In this document: positions 1-7,787 of the stretch, piece by piece
Position numbering within the stretch: position 1 is the stretch's first letter
How the letters are laid out: every line of letters begins with the position of its first letter
NCBI RefSeq assembly: GCF_000293865.2
Contig: NZ_ALKN02000007.1
Location: forward strand, 62,001-126,000
Length of the DNA: 64,000 bases
Direction of reading: 5' to 3'
Source of the DNA: Limnohabitans sp. Rim28
GTDB lineage: Bacteria; Pseudomonadota; Gammaproteobacteria; Burkholderiales; Burkholderiaceae_C
Made by a program: the position numbers and the translations under genes
Notes under the pieces: model-generated
Databases searched by the model: none
Seen by the model: the letters and a program-made list of their open reading frames with translations, nothing else
Told to the model about the DNA's origin: nothing

Positions 1-457
1 CTGTCATGGGTGTGAGCGGGTGGTTTTGCATGCCCGATTCGTTGAGCAGCACGTTGCCTGCGAACAGGTAGCCCTTGAACACCGTGCGGCCGTTGTCCGG
101 AAAGGCGGGCGTGGCGATGGTGAAGTCGGTGCCCAGCGCGTCCATCAGCGCCTCGGTCACCGGGCCAATGTTGCCTTCGGGCGTGCTGTCAAAGGTGGAG
201 CAGTATTTGAAATAGATTTGCTCGGCGCCTTGCGCTTGCAGCCACTTCAGGGCTTCCAGCGATTGCGCAATCGCCTCGTTAGCCGGGTTGGTGCGCGACT
301 TGAGCGCCACCACCACCGCGTCTACCTCAGCCGCCAAAGGTGCGGTGGGCACGCCAATGGTCTGCACCACCCGCATGCCCGAGCGCACCAGGTTGTTGGC
401 CAGATCGGTCGCGCCGGTCGAGTCGTCGGCGATGCATCCGAGTTTCAGCTGGCTCAT
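1..457 (-). CDS. otnK: 3-oxo-tetronate kinase (DUF1537 family), C-terminal part cut by window edge
   Basis: The reading frame opens at the ATG ending at 457 and runs off the left edge, giving about 152 residues. The N-terminus contains GCIADDSTGATDLANN, the ADDFTGATD-type signature of the four-carbon acid-sugar kinases (DUF1537/OtnK, YgbK). A second conserved block, KYCSTFDSTPEGNIG, follows near residue 88. Family members phosphorylate 3-oxo-tetronate before its decarboxylation by OtnC. The start overlaps the stop of the upstream dehydrogenase by four bases (ATGA), so the two are probably translationally coupled. The exact substrate (L-threonate or D-erythronate derived) is inferred from the pairing with LtnD. 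The ATP-binding C-terminal domain lies outside the window. Confidence 0.85.
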   Translation of the reverse strand, partial: MSQLKLGCIADDSTGATDLANNLVRSGMRVVQTIGVPTAPLAAEVDAVVVALKSRTNPANEAIAQSLEALKWLQAQGAEQIYFKYCSTFDSTPEGNIGPVTEALMDALGTDFTIATPAFPDNGRTVFKGYLFAGNVLLNESGMQNHPLTPMT

Positions 458-1353
458 GCTTGGCCCTTCGGCAACTCAATGCCCGGGAAAATTTTGATGA
501 CCGCGCTGTCGTCTTCTTTGGCAAAGCCTGCGGTGCTGGCCTGCATGAACATCTGGTGCGCGGTGGAAGACAGCGGCAGCGGGAACTTGCTGGCACGCGC
601 CATGTCCAACACCAGCCCCAAGTCCTTCACAAAAATGTCCACAGCCGAGAGGGGCGTGTAGTCGGCCGCCAGCACATGGGCCATGCGGTTTTCAAACATC
701 CAGCTGTTGCCTGCGCTGTGGGTGATCACCTCGTACAAAGCGGCGGCGTCCACGCCTTCGCGCAAGCCCAGCGCCATGGCCTCGGCCGCAGCGGCGATGT
801 GAACACCTGCCAACAACTGGTTGATGATCTTGACCTTGCTGCCCGCGCCCGCGCTGTCGCCCAGCTTGTAAACCTTGGCGGCCATGGCGTTCAAGAACGG
901 CTCGGCCAGGGTATAAGCCTCGGGCTTGGCGGCGGTCATCATGGTCATCTGGCCACTGGCCGCTTTGGCCGCGCCACCCGAGATGGGCGCGTCCACATAG
1001 CGCAAGCCCATGGCTTCCAGGCGCGCTTCCAAAGCCACCGACCAGTTCGGGTCGACGGTGGAGCACATCACGAACACGCTGCCAGGCTTCATGCTGGCGG
1101 CGCAACCGGGGGTGGTGCCATCGCCAAACAGCACGGCTTCGGTCTGTGCGGCATTCACCACCACCGACACGACCACGTCACACGCCGCACCCAAAGAGGC
1201 CAGCGTGTCATGCGCTGTGCCGCCCGCGTTCGTGAACGCCTCGGCCACTTCGCGGCGCACATCAAACACCTGCACGCTGTGCCCAGCGCGTCGCAGCGAC
1301 CCGGCCATGCCCGAACCCATGGCGCCCAAACCAATCAAACCGACTGTTGTCAT
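454..1353 (-). CDS. ltnD: L-threonate dehydrogenase-like NAD-dependent 2-hydroxyacid/3-HIBADH family enzyme
   Basis: This 299-residue protein has an N-terminal Rossmann motif GLIGLGAMGSGMA (about residues 5-17) and the family's catalytic-lysine segment GAGSKVKIINQLL near residue 170. It belongs to the 3-hydroxyisobutyrate/beta-hydroxyacid dehydrogenase superfamily. LtnD oxidises L-threonate at C2 to 2-oxo-tetronate, which is isomerised and then phosphorylated by OtnK. The OtnK-type kinase starts inside this gene's stop codon, which supports the assignment. A Bug-type receptor lies 52 bases upstream on the same strand. No OtnI isomerase or OtnC aldolase is visible, so the remaining steps must lie left of the window. 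Other hydroxyacid substrates are possible. Confidence 0.82.
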   Translation of the reverse strand: MTTVGLIGLGAMGSGMAGSLRRAGHSVQVFDVRREVAEAFTNAGGTAHDTLASLGAACDVVVSVVVNAAQTEAVLFGDGTTPGCAASMKPGSVFVMCSTVDPNWSVALEARLEAMGLRYVDAPISGGAAKAASGQMTMMTAAKPEAYTLAEPFLNAMAAKVYKLGDSAGAGSKVKIINQLLAGVHIAAAAEAMALGLREGVDAAALYEVITHSAGNSWMFENRMAHVLAADYTPLSAVDIFVKDLGLVLDMARASKFPLPLSSTAHQMFMQASTAGFAKEDDSAVIKIFPGIELPKGQA

Positions 1354-1405
1354 CTCACGTCTCCATTGTCAATCGCTGAAATATCAATGTTGCAAACCGC
1401 TTGGG

Positions 1406-2380
1406 TCAGTCCAAAGTGATCTTGGCAAAAGCGGCCACTTTTTTCCATTGCGCTGCATCTGCCTGCATGAAGTTGCCCAGACCTTGGGCGTTGGCCCAAG
1501 CGGGTTCGGCGCCCGCTTTGAGCATGGCGGTTTTGACCTCGGGCTGACTGGCCACGCGTTCCAATGCTTGTTCCAGTTTTTGCAGCACGGGGGCAGGCAA
1601 GCCCGCTGGCGCGGCCACGCCAAACCAAGCGAACACCTGATAGCCCTTCATGCCCGCTTCTTCCATGGTGGGCACGCCCGGCAAAGCGCTGCTGCGCTGG
1701 GGCGTGGTCACGGCCAGGGCCTTGAGCTTGCCACCGTTGATGAGACCCAGCGCCGAGGGCAGGTTGTCAAACATCATGTTCACCTCGCCCGCCATCAGGC
1801 CCGTCAGGCCCGCTGCTGCACCCCGGTAAGGGATGTGGGTGACGAACGCGCCCGACTGGCTTTTGTACAGTTCGGCGCTCAGGTGCAAAGAGGTGCCCTG
1901 CCCGTTGGATGCGTAGTTGAGTTGGCCCGGCTTGGATTTGGCCAGCGCCGTGAGGTCCGCCAAGGTGTTGATGCCCGAGCTTGGATTGACCATCAGCACA
2001 TTGGGCACGCGGCCCAGCAGGGCCACCGGGGCAATTTGCTCAGGCTTGTAAGGCAGCTTGCTGTACAGCGCGGGGCTGATCGTCAGCGGGGGCGAGGCCA
2101 TGAGCAAGGTGTAGCCGTCGGCTGGTGCACGCGCCGCTTCGGCCGCGCCCAGGTTGCCACCGGCACCCGGTTTGTTGTCAATCACGATGGGCTGGCCCAG
2201 CTCCAGCGCCAGTTTGGGTGCCACCAAGCGGGCCATGTTGTCGATCAAGCCACCCGGTGGAAAGGGCACCACCAGCTTGATGGGCCGTGTGGGCCAAGCC
2301 TGAGCCACAGCGGTCGAGGCCAAAAAGGGCGTGACGGCCAGCCAAAGGGCGGCTGCCGTGGTCCAAGTTCTGCGTTGCAT
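1406..2380 (-). CDS. Bug/TctC-family tripartite tricarboxylate periplasmic receptor
   Basis: The 324-residue product starts MQRRTWTTAAALWLAV, a classical signal peptide likely cut after VAQA. The mature start, WPTRPIKLVVPFPPGG, is the hallmark of Bug (Bordetella uptake gene) receptors. It continues with GAGGNLGAAEAARAPADGY, another family signature. These periplasmic proteins bind small organic acids such as carboxylates or sugar acids. The ATG at 2380 was preferred over longer in-frame options because it places the signal peptide correctly. The gene sits between an amidohydrolase and ltnD in an apparent operon, so its ligand is probably the acid that this operon degrades. No TctA or TctB membrane components are nearby. 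Confidence 0.9.
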   Translation of the reverse strand: MQRRTWTTAAALWLAVTPFLASTAVAQAWPTRPIKLVVPFPPGGLIDNMARLVAPKLALELGQPIVIDNKPGAGGNLGAAEAARAPADGYTLLMASPPLTISPALYSKLPYKPEQIAPVALLGRVPNVLMVNPSSGINTLADLTALAKSKPGQLNYASNGQGTSLHLSAELYKSQSGAFVTHIPYRGAAAGLTGLMAGEVNMMFDNLPSALGLINGGKLKALAVTTPQRSSALPGVPTMEEAGMKGYQVFAWFGVAAPAGLPAPVLQKLEQALERVASQPEVKTAMLKAGAEPAWANAQGLGNFMQADAAQWKKVAAFAKITLD

Positions 2381-2450
2381 GGGATCTGTTTCCTGATTTG
2401 AATTGATCAGGTCATCATACAAATTTTGAATGGGCTTGGTATCAGGGTGA

Positions 2451-3266
2451 TCACGGCGGTGACTGCCGATACTGAGATTGGCCACCACCCCAATAAAGGC
2501 GGCTTGGGTTGTGAGCCATGATCTGCTCAAAGGACTCGGCACCTGTCCACGCATGGGCTTGGGCGATGAGTGTTTCAAAATTCGCAAACGCCTCATGGTT
2601 GGTGCAGGGCCAGTCGCTTCCCCACAGCAATGCGCCAGGGCCCAGTTCGCTCAATAAAAGAGAAGCCAAAGTTTCTGGATGGACGCCGCCCAATCGGTAA
2701 GCGCCACTCAATTTCACGTAAACCGGGGCAAGGCTTGCGTGCTTTTTCAAGGCCATCAAAGTGGGGTCAGAGGCGGAGGCTTCCAAAGGTTTGGCCATGT
2801 GGTCCACCACAAGGGGTGTGTCAGAGGGTATTTGACGCAACACTTGGGGCAGCTTCCCTTGATCGGTGTGGATCTCAAGATGCCAACCCAGTGAGTGGAT
2901 GGCTTCCCAAATGTTGTCCGACAGCGTCCATTCGGGGATGTCATGCGAGACACCCGACAAATTCAAGCGGATGCCCCGCACGCCAGATATGTGCAGGGTC
3001 TTCAAGGTTTCAATGTCCACACTTGGGCTGACCACGGCAATACCGCGCAGCTTGTCCGGGTGAGACGCGAGGGCATCGATCATCAGGCTGTTGTCTGTGC
3101 CCAGAAAGCTCGGTTGCACCCAAACACCGCGAGCCACTCCCACATTTTGGGCCTGGCGCATCCAATCGGACAGCTTCGCGCAGTATTGCGGTGCGTATCG
3201 GGCGCCTTCAACGGCAACCCCTGCGTTGAAAACATGGAAATGGGTATCGATCCAATTTTTTGACAT
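2451..3266 (-). CDS. Amidohydrolase-2 family metal-dependent hydrolase (TIM barrel)
   Basis: A 271-residue protein starting MSKNWIDTHFHVFNAG, with the HxH metal motif at the end of strand 1. Further family residues are seen in the HTDQGK segment, in VVDHMAKP and in the late WGSDWPCTNHE aspartate motif. It belongs to the COG3618/amidohydrolase-2 group, which includes lactonases such as 2-pyrone-4,6-dicarboxylate lactonase and sugar lactonases. A lactonase role feeding the sugar-acid enzymes downstream is plausible but inferred. An in-frame ATG at 3287 would add seven residues but would place the start inside the operator palindrome, so 3266 is preferred. It is the first gene of the leftward operon and is divergent from gntR. 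Confidence 0.82.
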   Translation of the reverse strand: MSKNWIDTHFHVFNAGVAVEGARYAPQYCAKLSDWMRQAQNVGVARGVWVQPSFLGTDNSLMIDALASHPDKLRGIAVVSPSVDIETLKTLHISGVRGIRLNLSGVSHDIPEWTLSDNIWEAIHSLGWHLEIHTDQGKLPQVLRQIPSDTPLVVDHMAKPLEASASDPTLMALKKHASLAPVYVKLSGAYRLGGVHPETLASLLLSELGPGALLWGSDWPCTNHEAFANFETLIAQAHAWTGAESFEQIMAHNPSRLYWGGGQSQYRQSPP

Positions 3267-3285
3267 GTTGAAATCCATGATGTAC

Positions 3286-3311
3286 ATTCTAGTCCTCTAG
3301 ATGTCTAGAAT
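3286..3311. promoter_or_regulatory. Palindromic operator candidate between amidohydrolase and gntR
   Basis: A 26-bp palindrome with 11 of 13 base pairs matching. The outer arms are ATTCTAG and CTAGAAT and the exact centre is TCTAGA, so TCTAG appears three times. It ends 6 bases before the gntR start at 3318 and lies about 20 bases from the amidohydrolase start. This is the expected location for autoregulation and co-control of both arms by the adjacent HutC-type GntR protein. The binding itself is inferred. Confidence 0.6.
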
Positions 3312-3317
3312 CAATGC

Positions 3318-4058
3318 ATGACAACCCTCTTTAAAACCCATTCACTGGGCCAAAGTCGATACGGCAATTTGGCGACTGCTTTGCGCGATCGAATCCTGCA
3401 AGGTGAATGGGTGCCGGGTGAGGTTATCCCTGCCGAATCGGCTTTGGCGCAAAGCTATGGTGTGGCATTGGGCACCATCCGGCAAGCTTTGTCACTGCTG
3501 GTTCAAGATGGCGTGTTGCAACGCCGGCATGGCAAAGGCACCTTTGTGAGCAAAGGTGTTGATGGCGCCTCCATGATGCGATTTTTCAGATTTCGGGGCA
3601 CAGACGATGCGGCCAGCATGACGCCTCATTCCCAGATTTTGGGCAGTCGTTTGCGCAGTGCCAGCGTGCAAGAAACTCAGGCCTTTGGCATGGCCAAGGG
3701 GGCTCAAGTCCTTCAAATTGAACGCCTTCGAAGCCTGGAGTCTGAACCCTGCCTGCTTGAAACCATCGTTTTGCCTCTGCCACTTTTTGGTGCTTTGGCC
3801 GACGCCGACACCGATGGGTGGGACGACTTGCTCTACCCCATGTACCAGCAACGGTGTGGGGTTGTGATTCAAAAAACACAAGACAGTCTGAGCTTTTCGC
3901 AACTCAATGCCAGACAAGCCAAGCGCCTCAAACTGGCTGCATCCCACCCCTGCGTTCTGGTGGAGCGTCAGGCTTTTGACATGGCGGGCCGCTGCGTCGA
4001 ACTTCGCACCACACGTGGCGACGCGTTTTCTTTCAAATACACCGCACAGGTGCAATAA
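3318..4058 (+). CDS. GntR-family transcriptional regulator, HutC subfamily (UTRA domain)
   Basis: A 246-residue protein with an N-terminal winged helix (about residues 14-80): YGNLATALRDRILQGEW, then the VIPAESALAQSYGVALGT recognition segment and a GVLQRRHGKGTFVS wing. The C-terminal two thirds fit the UTRA ligand-binding domain typical of HutC-type GntR proteins. These usually repress neighbouring catabolic operons until a pathway intermediate binds. The gene is divergent from the amidohydrolase operon and followed 21 bases later by a Bug receptor, so it probably controls both directions through the palindrome at 3286-3311. The effector is unknown. Confidence 0.88.
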   Translation: MTTLFKTHSLGQSRYGNLATALRDRILQGEWVPGEVIPAESALAQSYGVALGTIRQALSLLVQDGVLQRRHGKGTFVSKGVDGASMMRFFRFRGTDDAASMTPHSQILGSRLRSASVQETQAFGMAKGAQVLQIERLRSLESEPCLLETIVLPLPLFGALADADTDGWDDLLYPMYQQRCGVVIQKTQDSLSFSQLNARQAKRLKLAASHPCVLVERQAFDMAGRCVELRTTRGDAFSFKYTAQVQ

Positions 4059-4079
4059 CAACTTACTAGGAGATATGTC

Positions 4080-5069
4080 ATGAATGGTTTTTCCCGACGC
4101 CAATCCATCGGCTGGATGGCGCTTGTCACCTCTGCCCTGTGCGGGACAGCGACAACTGGTTTTGCACAAACGGCGTACCCCACCAAGCCGATCACTTTGG
4201 TGGTGACCTACCCGCCAGGGGGCGGCGCTGATGCCATGGCCAGACTGATTGCGCCCAAAATGGGTGAAGCACTGGGTCAGACGGTCGTCGTTGAAAACAG
4301 GGCTGGCGCCAGCGGGCAAATTGGCGCAGCAGCGGTTGCCAAAGCCAACCCGGATGGCTACACCTTGATGCTGGATGCTTCATCTTTTTCCGTCAACCCT
4401 TCGCTGTATCCCAAGCTGCCTTATGACAGTCTGAAAGCTTTTCAGCCTGTCGGCGTGGTGGCCTTGTTCCCGAATGTGGTTTTGGTCAACGCCAATTTCC
4501 CGGCGAAGAACATGGCCGAACTCACGGCAGCTGCGCGTAAAGCCAAGGATGCCGTGTCCTATGCATCATCGGGCAATGGCTCCGCACAACATTTGGCGGG
4601 TGCATTGTTTGAATCTGCTGCCAAAGTGGACATGATTCATGTCCCTTACAAGGGTGGCGGCCCCGCACTCAATGACGTGATCGGCGGCCAAGTGCCACTT
4701 TTCTTTGGCAATTTGGCGTCCACCTTGCAGCATGTCCAATCGGGCAAATTGAAAGCCTTGGCCGTGACCTCGGATAAGCGCTCTCCCATCCTGCCCGATG
4801 TCCCCACGCTCGGTGAATCTGGCTTGAAAGGCACCGAAATTTACGAGTGGAATGCGGTATTTGCCCCTGCCAACACCCCTGAGCCTGTGATGAAAAGACT
4901 GGCAGCGGCGTTTCAACAGGCTTTGGATGCGCCTGAGGTGAAAGCGCGCGTGGCCCAACTGGGTGGCGAGTTGCAAAAAGGCTCCCCCGAGCAGGCCAGA
5001 GCATTCATTGAGCAACAAATCAACCTCTGGGGTCGCGTGGTCAAAGAACGCAAAATCACCATTGAATAA
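4080..5069 (+). CDS. Bug/TctC-family periplasmic receptor
   Basis: This 329-residue protein has a signal peptide with twin arginines (SRRQSIGWMAL) ending in GFAQ. The mature start, AYPTKPITLVVTYPPGGGADAMAR, is typical of the family. A ribosome site, AGGAG, sits just upstream of the ATG at 4080. The protein lies directly behind the HutC-type regulator, the opposite arm of a cluster that already has one Bug receptor at 1406-2380. The two may handle related acids or be alternative receptors. The twin-arginine motif is a weak Tat match, so export could be by Sec or Tat. Confidence 0.9.
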   Translation: MNGFSRRQSIGWMALVTSALCGTATTGFAQTAYPTKPITLVVTYPPGGGADAMARLIAPKMGEALGQTVVVENRAGASGQIGAAAVAKANPDGYTLMLDASSFSVNPSLYPKLPYDSLKAFQPVGVVALFPNVVLVNANFPAKNMAELTAAARKAKDAVSYASSGNGSAQHLAGALFESAAKVDMIHVPYKGGGPALNDVIGGQVPLFFGNLASTLQHVQSGKLKALAVTSDKRSPILPDVPTLGESGLKGTEIYEWNAVFAPANTPEPVMKRLAAAFQQALDAPEVKARVAQLGGELQKGSPEQARAFIEQQINLWGRVVKERKITIE

Positions 5070-5162
5070 GCGAGTGAAAGGGCTTGGGCCACAACTGCGC
5101 ACACGCCACGGGCCCATCCCAAACCGTGGCATGCTCGCTGTTTTTGGGAAGGGTCCTTCGTG

Positions 5163-6032
5163 ATGCAGTTTTTGGCCCGCTGGTTCAGCCTTTTTGGCTT
5201 GTTGCTGTTGTCAGCTTGCAGCAGCGTCCCCACTTCAACCTACGCCCCCAAGTTGGGGCAAATGGGCAAAGACGTGATGTGGCTGCCCACGCGCGATGAG
5301 CTGGTGACCCAAATGCTCACGGCAGCGCAGGTGTCACCCGAAGACGAGGTGGTGGACTTGGGGGCCGGTGACGGCAAGATCGCGATCGCGGCCGCACGGC
5401 AATTTGGTGCGCGGGCTTGGGGCATTGAGTACAACAAAGACCTCGCCGCCTTGGCGCAGCGCAATGCCGAAAAAGCCGGTTTGGCTGGCCGGGTGCGCAT
5501 CGTGCAGGGCGACATTTTCAAAGAGGATTTTTCCAGAGCCAGCGTGGTCACCCTGTATTTGCTGGAAGAGTTGAACGAACAATTGCGCCCCACCTTGCTG
5601 GGCATGCGGCCAGGCACGCGCGTGGTCTCCAACACCTTTGGCATGGGCGACTGGGAGCCCGATCAGGTGATCCGGGTGGGCAGCAACACCGGGTATTTTT
5701 GGAAGGTGCCCGCCCAAGTGGCAGGTCAATGGTCGGTGCAGGGGCTGGACCGCCGTGGTCCGGTTTCGCTTCAGTTGACCCAGCATCACCAGCGCGTGGC
5801 CGGCACGCTGAATTGGGCCCCAGCCTCGGGCAACAAGGCACAAGCATTGTTGGGCGCGCGCCTGGACGGTGCCGACTTGCATTTCAGTTTCGTCAAAGAA
5901 GACGGGCAATTGCAAGCGGTTCAAGTCCGCGTGCAAGGGGGCACCATGGCGGGCGAATGGGCAGGGCCTTACGGCATGTTCGAGTTTCAGCCCGAAGTGG
6001 TGAAAGTCAGCGCCCAGCGTTTGGGCCACTGA
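5163..6032 (+). CDS. Putative lipoprotein with class I SAM-dependent methyltransferase domain
   Basis: A 289-residue protein. The N-terminus is a hydrophobic stretch with a lipobox, LLLLSAC with Cys19. A GTG at 5160 would add one methionine. Residues 63-80 (VVDLGAGDGKIAIAAARQ) form motif I of class I methyltransferases, followed by the acidic loop GIEYNKDL and the VQGDIF motif. The C-terminal 100 residues look like a separate beta-rich domain. The methyl acceptor is unknown. A lipid anchor on a SAM-dependent enzyme is odd because SAM is cytoplasmic; either the N-terminus is not cleaved as a lipobox or the fold has another role. Confidence 0.72.
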   Translation: MQFLARWFSLFGLLLLSACSSVPTSTYAPKLGQMGKDVMWLPTRDELVTQMLTAAQVSPEDEVVDLGAGDGKIAIAAARQFGARAWGIEYNKDLAALAQRNAEKAGLAGRVRIVQGDIFKEDFSRASVVTLYLLEELNEQLRPTLLGMRPGTRVVSNTFGMGDWEPDQVIRVGSNTGYFWKVPAQVAGQWSVQGLDRRGPVSLQLTQHHQRVAGTLNWAPASGNKAQALLGARLDGADLHFSFVKEDGQLQAVQVRVQGGTMAGEWAGPYGMFEFQPEVVKVSAQRLGH

Positions 6033-6039
6033 CTTTGGC

Positions 6040-6065
6040 TGAGTCCCCTGTGCGCAGGCGACTCA
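6040..6065. terminator. Hairpin between convergent genes
   Basis: TGAGTC at the left end pairs with GACTCA at the right end, with an inner CCT/AGG pairing interrupted by a C-C mismatch. It lies between the convergent methyltransferase and NIPSNAP genes. No strong T-tract follows, so a terminator role is tentative. Confidence 0.4.
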
Positions 6066-6078
6066 CGTCCCGACGGGT

Positions 6079-6396
6079 TCAGGGCTGGGGACCCCAAGGG
6101 GCCGACAACATCAGCTTGTTTTGTTGCTCGGCAATCAATGGACGGATTTTGGCGGCGAAGGCCATGAAGTCGGCATCTCCGTAGACACCGGCCCAAAAGG
6201 CACGGCGGTCGGCATCGTCTTCAAACTTCCAAATGTGGATCAGCTGGTTCAAAGCGCCCACATCCCCCGTGAAATAGCCCACCAGCTTGGGTGGGTGCTT
6301 GGACAGCACGGGCCAGCCTTCGTTTTTGTACAAGCCGACGAGTTCAGACATTTTGCCGACGATGGCGTTGTAGGTCCGCAGTTCATAGATGGCCAT
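6079..6396 (-). CDS. NIPSNAP family protein
   Basis: A 105-residue protein with the family start MAIYELRTYNAIVGKM and the later blocks LIHIWKFEDDADRRAFW and AKIRPL. NIPSNAP proteins form ferredoxin-like dimeric alpha/beta barrels. Their bacterial function is largely undefined, though they often occur near catabolic enzymes. The gene is convergent with the methyltransferase and divergent from argE. The full family length is present. No partner gene is close enough to suggest an operon. Confidence 0.85.
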   Translation of the reverse strand: MAIYELRTYNAIVGKMSELVGLYKNEGWPVLSKHPPKLVGYFTGDVGALNQLIHIWKFEDDADRRAFWAGVYGDADFMAFAAKIRPLIAEQQNKLMLSAPWGPQP

Positions 6397-6496
6397 GGAG
6401 ACTCCAAAAATTTGTGAAAAAGGAACCTCACTTTAGGATCTCAAAGCAAGCCGACCTGTCGGCAAGGTGACGCCTGGTGGTCACTGGCCCTGTAAG

Positions 6497-6526
6497 ATCA
6501 AAAACGCCCTCAACGGGCTTTTTGAT
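6497..6526. terminator. Terminator-like hairpin in the argE leader
   Basis: ATCAAAAA and GCCC on the left pair with GGGC and TTTTTGAT on the right around a TCAAC loop, with one bulged C. This has the form of an intrinsic terminator with a built-in T tract. It ends 11 bases before the argE start and lies between two divergent genes, where a terminator has no obvious upstream gene to end. It could be an attenuator. Confidence 0.55.
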
Positions 6527-6537
6527 GGAATCAGACC

Positions 6538-7767
6538 ATGAACGCCCCAATCTCACCCACCGCCTTGGCCCCAGCCGCCGCTGTCCAAGCCGCCGACCTG
6601 GCCGCCTTGCCCCTGATCGAAAAATGGATCGCCTTTGCCACCGTCTCGCGTGACAGCAACCTGGCTTTGCTCGATTGGACCGAGGCCTATTTGAAGGATT
6701 TGGGCATCACCTGCAGCCGCACCTACGACGACAGCGGCCAAAAGGCCAACCTCTGGGCCACGCTGCCTGCGCACGACGGCGAAACCAAAGTGGGCGGCCT
6801 CGTGCTCTCGGGTCACACCGACGTGGTGCCGGTGGACGGCCAGCCCTGGGACACCGACCCGTTCAAGGTCGTGATCCAAGGCGACAAGATGTTCGGCCGG
6901 GGCGTGACCGACATGAAGAGCTTTGGTGCCATCTGTTTGATGATGGTGCCCGAGCTGATGAAAAGAAAACTCAAGCGCCCGATTCACTTGGCTTTCAGCT
7001 ACGACGAAGAAGTGGGCTGCATCGGTGTGCGCCGCATGATTGCCGACATTCAGGCGCAGGGCTTCAAGCCTGCGGGTTGCATCGTGGGCGAACCGACCGG
7101 CATGCAGGTGGTGATTGCACACAAGGGCAAACATTCGTACAAAACCACGGTGCACGGTTTTGAGGCGCATTCTTCGCTCACGCCGCTGGGTGTGAACGCG
7201 GTCGAGATCGCTTGCGAATTTGTCGCCAAGCTCAAAAGCATGCACCGCGAGTTGGTGCAAAACGGCCCGTTTGACCCGATTTACGACGTGCCGCACACCA
7301 CCATCCACACGGGTGTGATCGCCGGTGGCACGGCGCTCAACATCATCCCGCGCCAGTGCGAGGTGAGCTGGGAAATCCGCCACCACCACCTGAACACGCC
7401 CGAAGAGTTGTTTGCACGGGCCAAGGCTTTTGGCGAGGGCTTGGTGCCTGCCATGCAGGCAGTGGCCCCAGACACCGGCATCACGCACGAGCTCAAATCG
7501 GTGCTGCCCGGTTTTGCCACGGCCGCCGACAGCGAGATCGCGCAGCTGTGTTTTGACTGCGCCGAGGTCGATCCGGCCAGTGGCGCGGGCAAGGTGTCGT
7601 TTGGCACGGAGGCGGCGCTGTTCCACCAGGCGGGTGTGCCCACCATCGTCTGCGGTCCTGGCCACATTGCCCAGGCGCACCAGCCCAACGAATGGGTCAC
7701 GCTCGAACAGCTGGCTTGGTGCGAGCGCTTCATGCGCCGCTTGGCCGACCGGGTTTGTGTGTGCTGA
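6538..7767 (+). CDS. argE: Acetylornithine deacetylase (M20 family)
   Basis: A 409-residue M20-family metallopeptidase-type hydrolase. The metal-site motif LSGHTDVVPVDGQPWDTDPF, the YDEEVGC catalytic/metal segment, GEPTGMQ and a C-terminal FGTEAALFHQAG motif match ArgE-type N2-acetylornithine deacetylases. The reaction releases ornithine and acetate in arginine biosynthesis. An argC homologue lies at 47440-48363, so the pathway is dispersed. The ribosome site is weak and a terminator-like hairpin ends 11 bases upstream, which suggests expression could be regulated in the leader. Related M20 deacylases with other substrates cannot be excluded. Confidence 0.85.
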   Translation: MNAPISPTALAPAAAVQAADLAALPLIEKWIAFATVSRDSNLALLDWTEAYLKDLGITCSRTYDDSGQKANLWATLPAHDGETKVGGLVLSGHTDVVPVDGQPWDTDPFKVVIQGDKMFGRGVTDMKSFGAICLMMVPELMKRKLKRPIHLAFSYDEEVGCIGVRRMIADIQAQGFKPAGCIVGEPTGMQVVIAHKGKHSYKTTVHGFEAHSSLTPLGVNAVEIACEFVAKLKSMHRELVQNGPFDPIYDVPHTTIHTGVIAGGTALNIIPRQCEVSWEIRHHHLNTPEELFARAKAFGEGLVPAMQAVAPDTGITHELKSVLPGFATAADSEIAQLCFDCAEVDPASGAGKVSFGTEAALFHQAGVPTIVCGPGHIAQAHQPNEWVTLEQLAWCERFMRRLADRVCVC

Positions 7768-7787
7768 TGGCGCTCAGGCCGTGTGCC

